Shown piece by piece: positions 34,340 through 43,009 of a stretch of 64,000 nt of DNA; position 1 is the first letter of the stretch, and every line of letters begins with the position of its first letter. The notes beneath the pieces were generated by a model, which was not told the DNA's origin, did no database searches, and saw only the letters and a list, made by a program, of their open reading frames with translations. Made by a program: the position numbers and the translations under genes. The stretch is taken from contig CAWFVW010000016.1 in assembly GCA_963819395.1 (NCBI GenBank), forward strand, positions 186,001 to 250,000, in the 5' to 3' direction. Origin of the DNA: Palsa-360 sp963819395. Lineage in GTDB: Bacteria > Acidobacteriota > Terriglobia > Acidiferrales > UBA7541.

Positions 34340-35392
34340 ATGAAACGATTTTGCTTGCCAGTTGTGCTTGCAGCAGGGATCGCGATCCTGGCGTCCTTCG
34401 GATTGGCCCAAGAGGCGCCAACCGCCGGCCCCTACAAAATAATGAAGACAGCCAAAGTGGGCGGCGATGGCGGCTTCGATTATGTGAATGCGGACACGGC
34501 CGGCCGCCGGCTTTACGTGCCGCGCAGCGGCCCCACGGGCCGTATAACCGTTTTCGATCTGGACACTCTGGAGCCGAAGGGCGAAATCCCCAGCGTCAAC
34601 GGGCATGGCGCCGTTGTCGACCCGAAGACCAATCACGGCTTCGTGACCAGCAATCCCGTCGTGATGTTCGATTCCAAGACCCTTGCGGTCATCAAGACGA
34701 TCGCCGTGCAGGGCAATCCCGACGGCATTCTGTTCGACCCGTTTAACCAGCATGTTTACGATCTCAGCCACTCCATGCCCCACGCCACCGTGATTGACAC
34801 GAAAGATGGCTCGATCGTGGGGACAATTGACCTGGGCGGGGCTCCGGAACAGGCCGTCACCGACGGCAATGGCCACGTGTACATCGATATCGAAGATAAG
34901 GGCAATGTTGCGGTGGTCGATGCCAAGACACTGGCCGTGACCGCCCACTACGATGTTTCCAGCAAGGGGGCGACTTGCGCCGGGCTGGCCATGGATCCGA
35001 AAAATCGTATTCTCTTTGTCGCCTGCCGCACTCCGCATGTGATGGTGATTCTCAACGCCGACGACGGAAACATCATCACCACGTTGCCCCTCGCCGGTGG
35101 CACCGATGGAGCCGTGTTCAACCCGGCCACAATGGAAGCGTTCAGCTCGCACGCGGAAGGCAACCTGACGATAATCAAGGAAAACAGCCCCACCAGCTTC
35201 GAGGTGGAACAGAACCTCACCACGATGCCCAGCGCCAAGACGCTGACCCTCGACCGGAAGACGAACCGCATCCTTCTGATCGCCGCCATGTTCGATCCGC
35301 CGCCTGCCGGAGCGCCGCCGCTTTCTAACGGACGCGTTGCCCGCGGCCCGATGGTGCCGGGCTCGTTCTCCATTCTGATGGTCGGCAAGTAG
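34340..35392 (+). CDS. Exported YncE-type beta-propeller protein
   Basis: ATG 34340 follows CGAGGAGAAAT and starts a signal peptide cut after GLAQ. The 350-residue protein has repeated propeller blades of the YVTN/YncE kind: DGGFDYVNADTAGRRLYVPR, ITVFDLDTLEPKGEI, VVMFDSKTLAVIKTI, GNPDGILFDPFNQHVYDL, ATVIDTKDGSIVGTI, NVAVVDAKTLAVTA, CAGLAMDPKNRILFVAC and KTLTLDRKTNRILLIAA. Such proteins usually bind ligands or protein partners in the periplasm; no enzymatic residues are evident. Function unknown. It is transcribed alone and followed by a possible hairpin and a family-B repeat. Confidence 0.85.
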   Translation: MKRFCLPVVLAAGIAILASFGLAQEAPTAGPYKIMKTAKVGGDGGFDYVNADTAGRRLYVPRSGPTGRITVFDLDTLEPKGEIPSVNGHGAVVDPKTNHGFVTSNPVVMFDSKTLAVIKTIAVQGNPDGILFDPFNQHVYDLSHSMPHATVIDTKDGSIVGTIDLGGAPEQAVTDGNGHVYIDIEDKGNVAVVDAKTLAVTAHYDVSSKGATCAGLAMDPKNRILFVACRTPHVMVILNADDGNIITTLPLAGGTDGAVFNPATMEAFSSHAEGNLTIIKENSPTSFEVEQNLTTMPSAKTLTLDRKTNRILLIAAMFDPPPAGAPPLSNGRVARGPMVPGSFSILMVGK

Positions 35393-35416
35393 AGGCCTAC
35401 CGTAAGAATTCATTTT

Positions 35417-35469
35417 CGGCGGTGACGGCAGTGTTCTCTGTCAATCGCGGCGAACCTCCGTCACTGCCG
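35417..35469 (+). terminator. Possible hairpin after the YncE-type gene
   Basis: CGGCGGTGACGG pairs with CCGTCACTGCCG (one mismatch) over a 29-base loop, 25 bases beyond the stop codon. No T-run follows, so intrinsic termination is doubtful. Confidence 0.3.
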
Positions 35470-35504
35470 AGTGTTTCAACTTGACCCCCTCAAATTAGAC
35501 AGAA

Positions 35505-35643
35505 CAGGCTGCGGAAAAAATGCCCCGTTCTGTCATTCTGAGCGAAGCGAAGAATCTCTCTTGGATTTAGGTAGCAGAAAAGAAACAAGGAGAGATTCTT
35601 CGCTTCGCTCAGAATGACAGAGGCTTGAGTTTTTCCGCAGCCT
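35505..35643. repeat. Family-B inverted repeat, complete form
   Basis: Outer arms CAGGCTGCGGAAAAAA ... TTTTTCCGCAGCCTG enclose TGTCATTCTGAGCGAAGCG ... CGCTTCGCTCAGAATGACA. The outer arms resemble those of the 37164-37308 copy. It fills most of the gap before glgC. Confidence 0.92.
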
Positions 35644-35727
35644 GAGAAGCCTGCCATTGAATAAGCAAGGCGCTCCGGTGTTTCGTGTATTTACCCCGCG
35701 TGGAACGATGGGTGTACCATTGAGCCG

Positions 35728-37005
35728 ATGCTTGTGAACAGCGAAGTCTTGTCGCTGATTCTGGGTGGTGGCCAGGGCTCGCGCCTGTTCCCTCTCACGC
35801 AGTACCGCTCCAAGCCTGCGGTCCCGATCGGCGGCAGTTATCGCCTGATTGACATCCCCATCAGCAACTGCCTGCACGCGGACATCCGCCGCATCTTCGT
35901 CTTGACGCAATTCAATTCGGAGTCGCTGAACCGGCACATCTCGCAGACCTATCGGATGGATCCTTTCAGCCAGGGATTCGTCGAAATCATCGCCGCGGAA
36001 CAAACGCCCGACAACCCGAACTGGTACCAAGGGACGGCCGATGCCGTCCGGCAGGCAGTGCGCCATTTCGCAAGATACGGCGCCGACTACTATCTGATCC
36101 TCGCCGGCGACCATCTTTACCGGATGGACTTTAACGGATTGCTCGATGCTCATATTGAAAGTAAAGCGGACATCACGATCGCAGCACAACCGGTGACGAT
36201 GGATGACGCCACCGCGATGGGAATATTTCGGTTTGACCTGAGCGGGCAGATCGTCGCATTCGAGGAAAAACCAAAGACCGAACGCCTGGCCCAAATCGAT
36301 CGGAGCATCCCGGCCAACGCTTCTTTCGCAACGCATATCCCGGAAAAACCCTTTGTCGCTTCGATGGGCGTTTACGTTTTCTCTCGCAGGGTTCTCCTCG
36401 ATATGCTAGAAGCGGACCCCGCGACCGATTTCGGACGTGAGGCCATCCCGCGAGCGCTCGATCGCTACCGCGTCAAATCCTACCTGTTTGAAGGGTACTG
36501 GGCGGACGTCGGAACGATCGACTCCTTCTATGCCGCGAACATCATGCTCACGCAAACGGATGCGCCGTTTACGTTCCATGATTCGCGCCGCCCGATTTAT
36601 ACGACGCCCCATTATCTTCCGGGCGCGAGGCTGGCGGATTGCGTCGCCCGTGAAGCCATCATCGCGGAGGGATGCTCTCTCGAACGATGCGCCGTGGAAA
36701 AATCCATTGTTGGCATTCGCACCCATATCCGCGCCGGCGCGAAAATCAGCCGCTCGGTGCTGCTCGGGGCCGACTTCTACGAGGCAGACCAAGCGCCAGC
36801 GAGCCATGACCTTCCCAAACTCGGCATTGGCCGCAACGTCGTCCTTGAAGGCGTGATTGTCGACAAGAATGCTCGCGTCGGCGACGACTCGAAACTAGTA
36901 AATGAGGAAGGCCATCGGAATTTTGACGGCAAAGGCTATTCCATTCGCGATGGAATCATCATCGTCCCCAAAAATGGCGTGATCGCGCCGGGCACGACTC
37001 TGTAA
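35728..37005 (+). CDS. glgC: Glucose-1-phosphate adenylyltransferase (ADP-glucose pyrophosphorylase)
   Basis: 425 residues, the normal length. The N-terminal nucleotidyltransferase domain has LILGGGQGSRLFPLTQYRSKPAVPIGG, the SNCLHADIRRIFVLTQFNSESLNRHI block, WYQGTADAVRQ, LILAGDHLYRMD (catalytic Asp) and FEEKPKTE (glucose-phosphate binding). The C-terminal part carries the left-handed helix repeats (CVAREAIIAEGCSLERCAVEKSIVGIRT, ISRSVLLGADFYE) and ends GIIIVPKNGVIAPGT. It makes ADP-glucose for glycogen or trehalose synthesis in the cytoplasm. No other glycogen gene is in the window, so it stands alone between two family-B repeats. Confidence 0.97.
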   Translation: MLVNSEVLSLILGGGQGSRLFPLTQYRSKPAVPIGGSYRLIDIPISNCLHADIRRIFVLTQFNSESLNRHISQTYRMDPFSQGFVEIIAAEQTPDNPNWYQGTADAVRQAVRHFARYGADYYLILAGDHLYRMDFNGLLDAHIESKADITIAAQPVTMDDATAMGIFRFDLSGQIVAFEEKPKTERLAQIDRSIPANASFATHIPEKPFVASMGVYVFSRRVLLDMLEADPATDFGREAIPRALDRYRVKSYLFEGYWADVGTIDSFYAANIMLTQTDAPFTFHDSRRPIYTTPHYLPGARLADCVAREAIIAEGCSLERCAVEKSIVGIRTHIRAGAKISRSVLLGADFYEADQAPASHDLPKLGIGRNVVLEGVIVDKNARVGDDSKLVNEEGHRNFDGKGYSIRDGIIIVPKNGVIAPGTTL

Positions 37006-37064
37006 CTCATTCAAGGAAAGCCGCCTTCCCGCCTATTGCGTCAATTCGAAAGTGAACTTAAGAA

Positions 37065-37085
37065 GCACAGGCTTCAGCCTGTGGG
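37065..37085. repeat. Fragment of a family-A repeat
   Basis: CACAGGCTTCAGCCTGTGG is one arm of the family-A element, next to the family-B copy at 37164. The other arm is recognisable only as a decayed GGCCACAGACTGAACAGGCC near 37153. Confidence 0.6.
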
Positions 37086-37163
37086 GTTCCAAAACGAAAC
37101 CCGGGCTGATCGCGTCAGCCAGGTGGTCCAAGCCCGCCTTGATCTGATGAAAGGCCACAGACT

Positions 37164-37308
37164 GAACAGGCCGCGGAAAAACTCAAGCCGCTGTCATTCT
37201 GAGCGGAGCGAAGAATCTCTCCTTCTTTCTTTTCTGGTACTTAGATCCGAGAGAGATTCTTCGCTCCGCTCAGAATGACAGGACGGGGCATTTTTTCCGC
37301 AGCCTGTG
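37164..37308. repeat. Family-B inverted repeat, complete form
   Basis: AACAGGCCGCGGAAAAACTC ... TTTTTTCCGCAGCCTGT outer arms with TGTCATTCTGAGCGGAGCGA ... TCGCTCCGCTCAGAATGACA inside. Paired changes (AGCGG/CCGCT instead of AGCGA/TCGCT) on both arms keep the stem base-paired. A short family-C-like fragment (TGTAGCGGCCGCCCGC ... GGGCGGGCAGCC) follows at 37348-37383. Confidence 0.92.
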
Positions 37309-37496
37309 AAGTCTGTGCTGCAAAGAGCAACGCCGATTCGCAGGTTTTGTAGCGGCCGCCCGCTTTTAGGGCGGGCAGCCCTTCGCTGCCACTGCAATTC
37401 AAACGCCGCCAGCACAATTTAAGTTGACGGAAAAGGCCGGCAGACGTATGTTTCGCTCACCAGTAGAAATCTCCACATTTCGTTTGAGGTGAATTT

Positions 37497-39578
37497 ATGC
37501 CAGCGCAAATTCCTAATCGTGCTTCCCGCACAGTTGCACTGTTGCTCGCCCTGACGGGCCTGCTGGTCGCAGGCGCGACGGCCCGCCTGGGCATGGCCAA
37601 AACGGCTCCGAAGCCCCCCAAGGCTGCGGCCGCTCCGGACACCTCTAACGACGACCTGCAGCGTTCCCGCCGCCTGGATACCTATACGATCCTGGCTGAG
37701 AGCGGCCCTTCGCGCGGGGAAAATATTTATTTTTATAAATGCTGGATGTGTCATAACCAGTACACCAAGAGCGCGCCATTATTGAAGGACCTTTATCAGC
37801 GGGACAGCCTGTCTTCCGGCGACGCTGTAACGGACGACAACGTCAGCGCGAAAATCAAAGAGGGCGGCCCCGGTATGCCCGCATTTCGAACCAGCCTTTC
37901 CGATGCGGACGTATCGGACCTGGTCGCGTATTTCCACTCCGGAAAATGCTGCGTGGAGGGCGAGAATCCTCCCGCGAACCCCCTGTATCGCGCCGAGACG
38001 CAGAAATGGCCGGTGCAAAACGGGCTCACGGGAGGCGCTACCGGAATCGTGAAGATCGCCAGCGGTGATTCCCCCGAGGGCGTGGGCGTCCAACTCGTCG
38101 CTCCGAACGGCATTCGAACTACCGTGTATACCAACGGGGACGGCAAATTCGAATTCCCGAAAATGCAGGCCGGCTCCTACACCTTGCGAATTCCTACCCC
38201 TGTTCCCTTCAAGCCGTATCGGCGGGACGGGGTCTCGATCAATGGCGCAACTAAGATCGACGACATCGTCCTGCAGAGAGTCGCCGACTCGGATAATCTG
38301 CCCGCGACGCCGGAATTGGAATCCCAGCTCAGCAGCGCGGAAATTCTGTGGAACTTGCCGGGCACGGCTGAAGAAAAAGCGATGCTCCAGAAGAATTGCT
38401 CCGGATGCCATTCCTGGCAACAGATTTTCAGGAATCGTTATGACCAGCGCAGCTGGGGCCTGATCGTCGATCGCATGATGCATTTCACGGGCACTGCGAT
38501 TGCCGTCCGCAATAAGCCCATGTCCGCGCCGGACCCTGAATTCAACATTCTCGTCAAGTTCCTAACGCGAGTGCGAGGTCCCGAATCAAAGGATGACCCC
38601 CTGCGCGTTTTCCCGCGCCCTCGCGGAGAATCGACCAGGGTCGTCGTTACCGAATTCGAGTTGCCGCAGCAGTTGCTCGCCCTTCACGACGCCTCTTCTG
38701 ACAACCAGGGCAACATCTGGTTCACCAGTCACAAGACGCGGGTCGTCGGCAAGCTCGATCCGAAGACGGGCATTGTGACGGAGTATAAAATTCCTCTGAC
38801 CCCCGGCTCCATGCCGGGAACGCATCACGCCGTCATCGACAAGAACGGCATCGCCTGGATTTCCGAAAATTGGGCGCACCAGCTCAACCGGCTGGATCCG
38901 AAGACCGGCGATGTGAAGCAGGTTCTCATCGCCAGCAAGACTCCCATCAATGCTCCCAGCTTCGGAAATTTCACGCTGGACGCTGCCGGCAATGTTTGGG
39001 ATGCCCGCGCGGATAGAATCGTGAAGATGGATCCCAACACCGGAAAAGTCCTGCAGGAGTGGCCGCTTCAGGCCAACAGCAGCTACGACAACACCATTTC
39101 CTACGACGGCAGGTATTGGGGCGGCAGCGGTCCGGCGAATTGGGGCAACACCGTCGAAATGCTGGACATTGAAACCGGGAAAATTCTAAACCTGAACAGC
39201 GGCACCCACATGATGACCGCGAAACGAGGCGGGTTCGATCCCTTCGGAAATACCTGGTGGGGCGGAGCGGACGGCTCACTCATCGAGCTCAATGCCAAGG
39301 CGGCCCGGATCGACGAATACACGCCGCCGATCGCCCCGCATCCCTACACCGATTTTTATGAAGCCATGCCGGACAAAAACGGCGAAGTTTGGGCCGGCGT
39401 GCTGCACGGCCGGCAAATGCTGCGGTTCGATCCCAAAACCAGCCACTGGCGCGCCTATCAAATGCCGGAGCCCTATTCCTATGACCGGCGAACCTATATC
39501 GACGCCTCCACGCATCCAGTAACTGTGTGGTATGTTGACTACAATGGTTATATAGTGCGGGTCCAACCCCTCGACTAG
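37497..39578 (+). CDS. Multi-domain dihaem c protein with carboxypeptidase-regulatory-like and Vgb-type propeller domains
   Basis: 693 residues, exported (hydrophobic segment about 12-30). Domain 1 (about 65-150) is a class I cytochrome c: C82-W-M-C85-H86 with Met127 in GGPGMPAF as sixth ligand. Domain 2 (about 178-262) is a beta-sandwich of the CarboxypepD_reg type (GIVKIASGDSPEGVGVQL, YTNGDGKFEFPKMQAGSYTLRI). A second haem motif, C301-S-G-C304-H305, lies in a helical region. From about 375 to 690 comes a virginiamycin-B-lyase-like propeller (NQGNIWFTSHKTRVVGKLDP, GIAWISENWAHQLNRLDP, GEVWAGVLHGRQMLRFDP). It probably passes electrons between a periplasmic oxidoreductase and the respiratory chain. 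Related to the protein at 58061. Confidence 0.88.
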   Translation: MPAQIPNRASRTVALLLALTGLLVAGATARLGMAKTAPKPPKAAAAPDTSNDDLQRSRRLDTYTILAESGPSRGENIYFYKCWMCHNQYTKSAPLLKDLYQRDSLSSGDAVTDDNVSAKIKEGGPGMPAFRTSLSDADVSDLVAYFHSGKCCVEGENPPANPLYRAETQKWPVQNGLTGGATGIVKIASGDSPEGVGVQLVAPNGIRTTVYTNGDGKFEFPKMQAGSYTLRIPTPVPFKPYRRDGVSINGATKIDDIVLQRVADSDNLPATPELESQLSSAEILWNLPGTAEEKAMLQKNCSGCHSWQQIFRNRYDQRSWGLIVDRMMHFTGTAIAVRNKPMSAPDPEFNILVKFLTRVRGPESKDDPLRVFPRPRGESTRVVVTEFELPQQLLALHDASSDNQGNIWFTSHKTRVVGKLDPKTGIVTEYKIPLTPGSMPGTHHAVIDKNGIAWISENWAHQLNRLDPKTGDVKQVLIASKTPINAPSFGNFTLDAAGNVWDARADRIVKMDPNTGKVLQEWPLQANSSYDNTISYDGRYWGGSGPANWGNTVEMLDIETGKILNLNSGTHMMTAKRGGFDPFGNTWWGGADGSLIELNAKAARIDEYTPPIAPHPYTDFYEAMPDKNGEVWAGVLHGRQMLRFDPKTSHWRAYQMPEPYSYDRRTYIDASTHPVTVWYVDYNGYIVRVQPLD

Positions 39579-39660
39579 CCGGAATTTCTAACGATATGCG
39601 CGACAGCGTTTTCCCCCGGCTGGGAGGGACGCAAAATGCACCCGTGGCGAGGTTTTAAGC

Positions 39661-39726
39661 GGAACAGGCTTCAGCCTGTGAGGTTTCTGCCATCTCACCC
39701 AATACCCACAGGCTGAAGCCTGTTCC
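39661..39726. repeat. Family-A inverted repeat
   Basis: GGAACAGGCTTCAGCCTGTG ... CACAGGCTGAAGCCTGTTCC with a short spacer, between the convergent dihaem and PurD-like genes. Nothing else is visible in the 306-base gap. Confidence 0.93.
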
Positions 39727-39884
39727 ACTGGGCCCGGCGTGAGGGTTCGGCCTGTTTTTGGCAAGGTTTACCGAGAACTCCACACGTGAGTTTTTGAGAA
39801 GTCCGGGCTAGCCCATTCCAATACCGGTGCAAGGCCGTAATATCCCGTTAACATATCGCCCCAGACCGTGAATCTTGAAAACCT

Positions 39885-41171
39885 CTACCGCAAGTATCCC
39901 CACGTGTGCAAGCGGTCGGTATCCTCCACCCAGCGATCGCCGATGTCCGTGCGGTAGTACATATTGGGAATCAGCACGTTCTTGATTCGGCTGTAGACTT
40001 GCGTTTGCGCCTGCCGCATCGTCGGCCCCGTGCCGACCACGATCAGAATCACCCCGGAAGTCCCGGCCACAAGCCACTGGCCGTTCACTTGTTTTACGTC
40101 TTCAATATGCATTTCATCCTGCGGCGGCTTCTTGAATACGATCACGGAGTCCTTAGAGAACGAATCGAAAGTTTCATCATCGTCAAACGGAAACGGCGGC
40201 ACCACGATGCGCACGCCGATCTGGAATCCGCTCCGCGTCTTCAACTTGGGGTCGTTCCCGTCCGCCAAATCGAGAAAGAATTGGCCGATCGGCGAAAGCA
40301 TCCCGGCATGCTGAATGCTGATCGTCGGATACCCAAAGCGCGCGGTGAATTCCAGGGGATAGATGCCGTGATTGTTGACGATGCAATTCAAATCGATGTA
40401 TCCGACATAGCCTTCCGATGCCAGCACCGGCTCCATTTTCAGCAGCGTGTGGTTGAACAGTTGGTTCGGCCCGCTCCAAAACATCGACGTTCCCATCTCT
40501 CCCGTGGACGGTCCGATATCGCCGGGAAAAAGTTTCTTGTGCTCGAAATTGACGTTGATCGGATAAATAAAATTCTTGCCGTTGAAGAATCCGCCCACCG
40601 CCACTTCGACTCCCACCACGCGTCGCTGCAGTTGAAAGACCTTGATCTCGTCCGACAGCGCCTTTTTATACGCCTCCAGCATGCGGATTACGTCTTGCCC
40701 GTCTTCTTCTTCGCCCACAAATAGCCGCCGCTTTACGTTCTGCGCCTCGCCGCTCGGCTTGATCACGTAGCGGCCCGGATTTTGCACCACGTGCTCGACC
40801 GCGTCATCGAAGGACACGAATTCCCCGTAGGGAATAATATTGACCCCGGCTTTCTTGAGTTCTTCCTGGCCGAAGGAGCGATCATCCTCCAACTTGTCGG
40901 AATAAGGCGTTCCGCCGATTACCTTCTTGCCCTGTTTGCGCAGGTCCTGCGCCTTTTCGCCCTGGCCGAGCGTGTCATCGAAGATGACGATGTCGGCCCA
41001 GTCGACGTCTTTCTCCCAATCCTTCGACTTCGCCACAAACCCATCGGCGATGTCGCGTTCCTTCTTGTCTCCGATGAAGTAGCGGACCTCATGCCCCTCT
41101 TTAGAAACCTGCCAGGCAATGTCGCTGATGAGCCCCGTGAGCGAAACGAACAGAAAATTCTTCTTTTCCAT
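39885..41171 (-). CDS. PurD-like ATP-grasp ligase
   Basis: About 428 residues from ATG 41171 (a GTG three bases earlier is possible). N-terminal Rossmann-like part (NFLFVSLTGLISDIAWQVSKEGHEVRYFIG, DWADIVIFDDT), then an ATP-grasp domain: RYVIKPSGEAQNVKR, VEVAVGGFFNG, FPGDIGPSTGEMGTSMFW and GYVGYIDLNCIVNNHGIYPLEFTARFGYP. These follow phosphoribosylamine-glycine ligase (GPNTGGMGA, EFN-RFGDPE) but with GEMGTSMFW and ARFGYPT in place of the normal residues, so the substrate may differ. No other purine gene is near. A separate PurD elsewhere in the genome would support a changed role. Cytoplasmic. Confidence 0.75.
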   Translation of the reverse strand: MEKKNFLFVSLTGLISDIAWQVSKEGHEVRYFIGDKKERDIADGFVAKSKDWEKDVDWADIVIFDDTLGQGEKAQDLRKQGKKVIGGTPYSDKLEDDRSFGQEELKKAGVNIIPYGEFVSFDDAVEHVVQNPGRYVIKPSGEAQNVKRRLFVGEEEDGQDVIRMLEAYKKALSDEIKVFQLQRRVVGVEVAVGGFFNGKNFIYPINVNFEHKKLFPGDIGPSTGEMGTSMFWSGPNQLFNHTLLKMEPVLASEGYVGYIDLNCIVNNHGIYPLEFTARFGYPTISIQHAGMLSPIGQFFLDLADGNDPKLKTRSGFQIGVRIVVPPFPFDDDETFDSFSKDSVIVFKKPPQDEMHIEDVKQVNGQWLVAGTSGVILIVVGTGPTMRQAQTQVYSRIKNVLIPNMYYRTDIGDRWVEDTDRLHTWGYLR

Positions 41172-41337
41172 CACACTCTCCGCTGGGGTTCCGGTTCGAA
41201 CGAAGCGGTGATTCTATCAGCCCCGCTGCAGCAATATGTTAACGCTGTATTACGGCGTTGGACCGGAATTGGAATAGCTTGTATCGCGACGTTCCTCGGC
41301 CCGCCAGATTTGTTCTGACCCTTCGACAGCGGTACAG

Positions 41338-41474
41338 GTTGCGCAAAAACTCGACTTTTTGTCATTCCGAGGCGCGCTGCGCGGCGAGGAATCTGCTTTT
41401 TCCTGCATTTTGCTGGAAAGCAGATCCCTCGCTTCGCTCGGGATGACAGCAAATATGCCTTTTTCCGTAGCTAA
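41338..41474. repeat. Family-B inverted repeat, variant
   Basis: TTTTGTCATTCCGAGGCGCG ... CGCTTCGCTCGGGATGACAG with an inner AATCTGCTTTTTCC / GGAAAGCAGATCCC pair and outer AAAAACTC / TTTTTCCGTAG. The left arm has CGCGCTGCGCGG in place of AAGCGA, so the pairing is partly lost. It occupies the gap between the two minus-strand genes. Confidence 0.85.
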
Positions 41475-41588
41475 AGTTGCCTTTTTTACTTGCTCACCAA
41501 TGGGCAGGCGAATGGCAGGGATCGCAGAGGCGAATCGTTAATGCGGGGGCTCGAGCCACAGGTTCAAGCCCCCTTCGAAATGTGAGGC

Positions 41589-42656
41589 CTACTTGAAAGT
41601 GATCTTCTCCACGTTCCATTCCGAGCAGGAGCCTCGAATGAGGACGTTGTCGGACACGGCGTGCAGCTCGTGGATGATGCAGCCTGTCTGGCCCTGGCCC
41701 AGTGCCGGTCTGCGCCCAGCCGAGCAGCTTTCCCTCGTGATCGAGCCGGTAGATTTTCCCCGTGCCGTCACCGCTGTAGATGTACTTGGGGGTGACTTGA
41801 ACGCTCCACGGAGCGCCCACGCCGCCGAAGGATTTCTTGAGATTCAAATCGTTGTCATAGACCTGGATGCGGAAGTTGCCGCGGTCGGCGACATAAACGT
41901 TGCCCTGCGCGTCCGTGGCGATGCCGTGCGGCGTGTTGAACTGATTGTCGCCGTTGCCGTGCGTTCCCACTGCCTTCACCCAGGTGCCGTCCTTCGCAAT
42001 CTTGACGAAGCGCGAATTGCCGTAGCCGTCGCTCACAAACATATTGTCTTGCGGATCCCACGCGACGTCGGTTTCCCGGTTGAATGTGCCCATCGCTCCG
42101 GCCGGATAGCGCTCCGTGACTTTCTCACCGCGTTCGAGGTAGCGCTCCAGATAATCGATCGCCTCCGGCTTTCGGCCGAGCGTCATTTTGACGATGCCCG
42201 TCCGGGTCGAACTTGACGATCATCCCGGAACCCTCGTCAACCATCCACACGTTGTCGTACTTATCGACGCGGACCGAGTGCGCGAACGACGCGGCGTAGT
42301 TATCCGGCCCCCACAGCTTGACGAATTTCATGTTCTGGTCGAACTCGAACAGCTCCGCGGCCGTCCCGCCCGCGCGAACTGCCGCCCTTGCCCGTGCGCG
42401 AGTACACAAACAGGTGGCCTTTCGAATTCATGGAAACCCCTTCCGTCTCACCGATCGTGTGATCGGGAATGGTGAGGGGAAGAATCTCCTCCGTGATCTG
42501 CAATTTCGGAGTGGCAGCCTCAAGGGCAAGCTGCTTGGCGATCGCGGCCTGCCTCTCCGGGCTGGGAGGGCCGCCCTGCGCGCGGACTCGCAACACACCC
42601 GCGCCGATGGCAGCGCCAAGCACGATGAAACTAAACAGCGCCAGGAAACGTTTCAT
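41589..42656 (-). pseudogene. Exported six-bladed NHL beta-propeller protein, broken by three frameshifts
   Basis: ATG 42656 (AAAGGAGA upstream) begins a signal peptide (MKRFLALFSFIVLGAAIGA, ending RVRAQ). Successive frames then carry LQITEEILPLTIPDHTIGETEG, AELFEFDQNMKFVKLWGPDNY with VRVDKYDNVWMVDEGSGMIVKFDPDG, MTLGRKPEAIDYLERYLERG through DVAWDPQDNMFVSDGYGNSR, VYVADRGNFRIQVYDND and IYRLDHEGKLLGWAQTG, and finally GCIIHELHAVSDNVLIRGSCSEWNVEKITF. Breaks lie near 42385, 42192 and 41690. Together they form a peptidyl-glycine-lyase-like NHL propeller of about 355 residues. The net length is divisible by three, so it would be full length if the shifts are sequence errors. Confidence 0.8.
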
Positions 42657-43009
42657 ACAATGAATCTCCTTTCGGAAATGAACGCCTAACCGGGACACGA
42701 CCGCAAGGTCTGAGCCTGGATTGCAACTCTATTGAACTGAATCGCGCCATGCTACACCCAAACACGCGCATCGCTCAGGATATTTGCACGGGAGACAGTG
42801 CGGGCTTCGAATTGGCTGCGAAGACCTCCTGCACCACCCGGCAGGGAAATCCAACCTGCTCGCAGGCTTCTTTGGTGTATTGCGGACGGATTCGTTCGGG
42901 TGTAGATTACCCGCGGTTGAAAGGCCGGAAGGACAATAAATCCAGATAACGTAGTTGTACGCAAGCTCTTACGGATTGGAATCAACAGTTCGGGGTGAAG
43001 GAGACTGCC
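42657..43009. other. Divergent intergenic region
   Basis: Between the NHL gene (minus) and the NTF2-like gene (plus). No repeat element. On the minus strand a 40-codon stretch (42780-42905) reads like coding sequence (RPQYTKEACEQVGFPCRVV) and ends in a stop, but has no start or ribosome site; it may be a remnant or chance. Confidence 0.35.

Noticed and set aside
35533..36336. A 267-codon minus-strand frame ending in the family-B repeat
   Set aside because: Antisense of glgC and extended by the repeat, whose arms code for the same LRSE-type ending in several spurious frames.
42780..42905. Gene remnant on the minus strand (RPQYTKEACEQVGFPCRVV)
   Set aside because: Looks like coding sequence for about 40 codons but has no start, no ribosome site and no partner frame; too short to assign.
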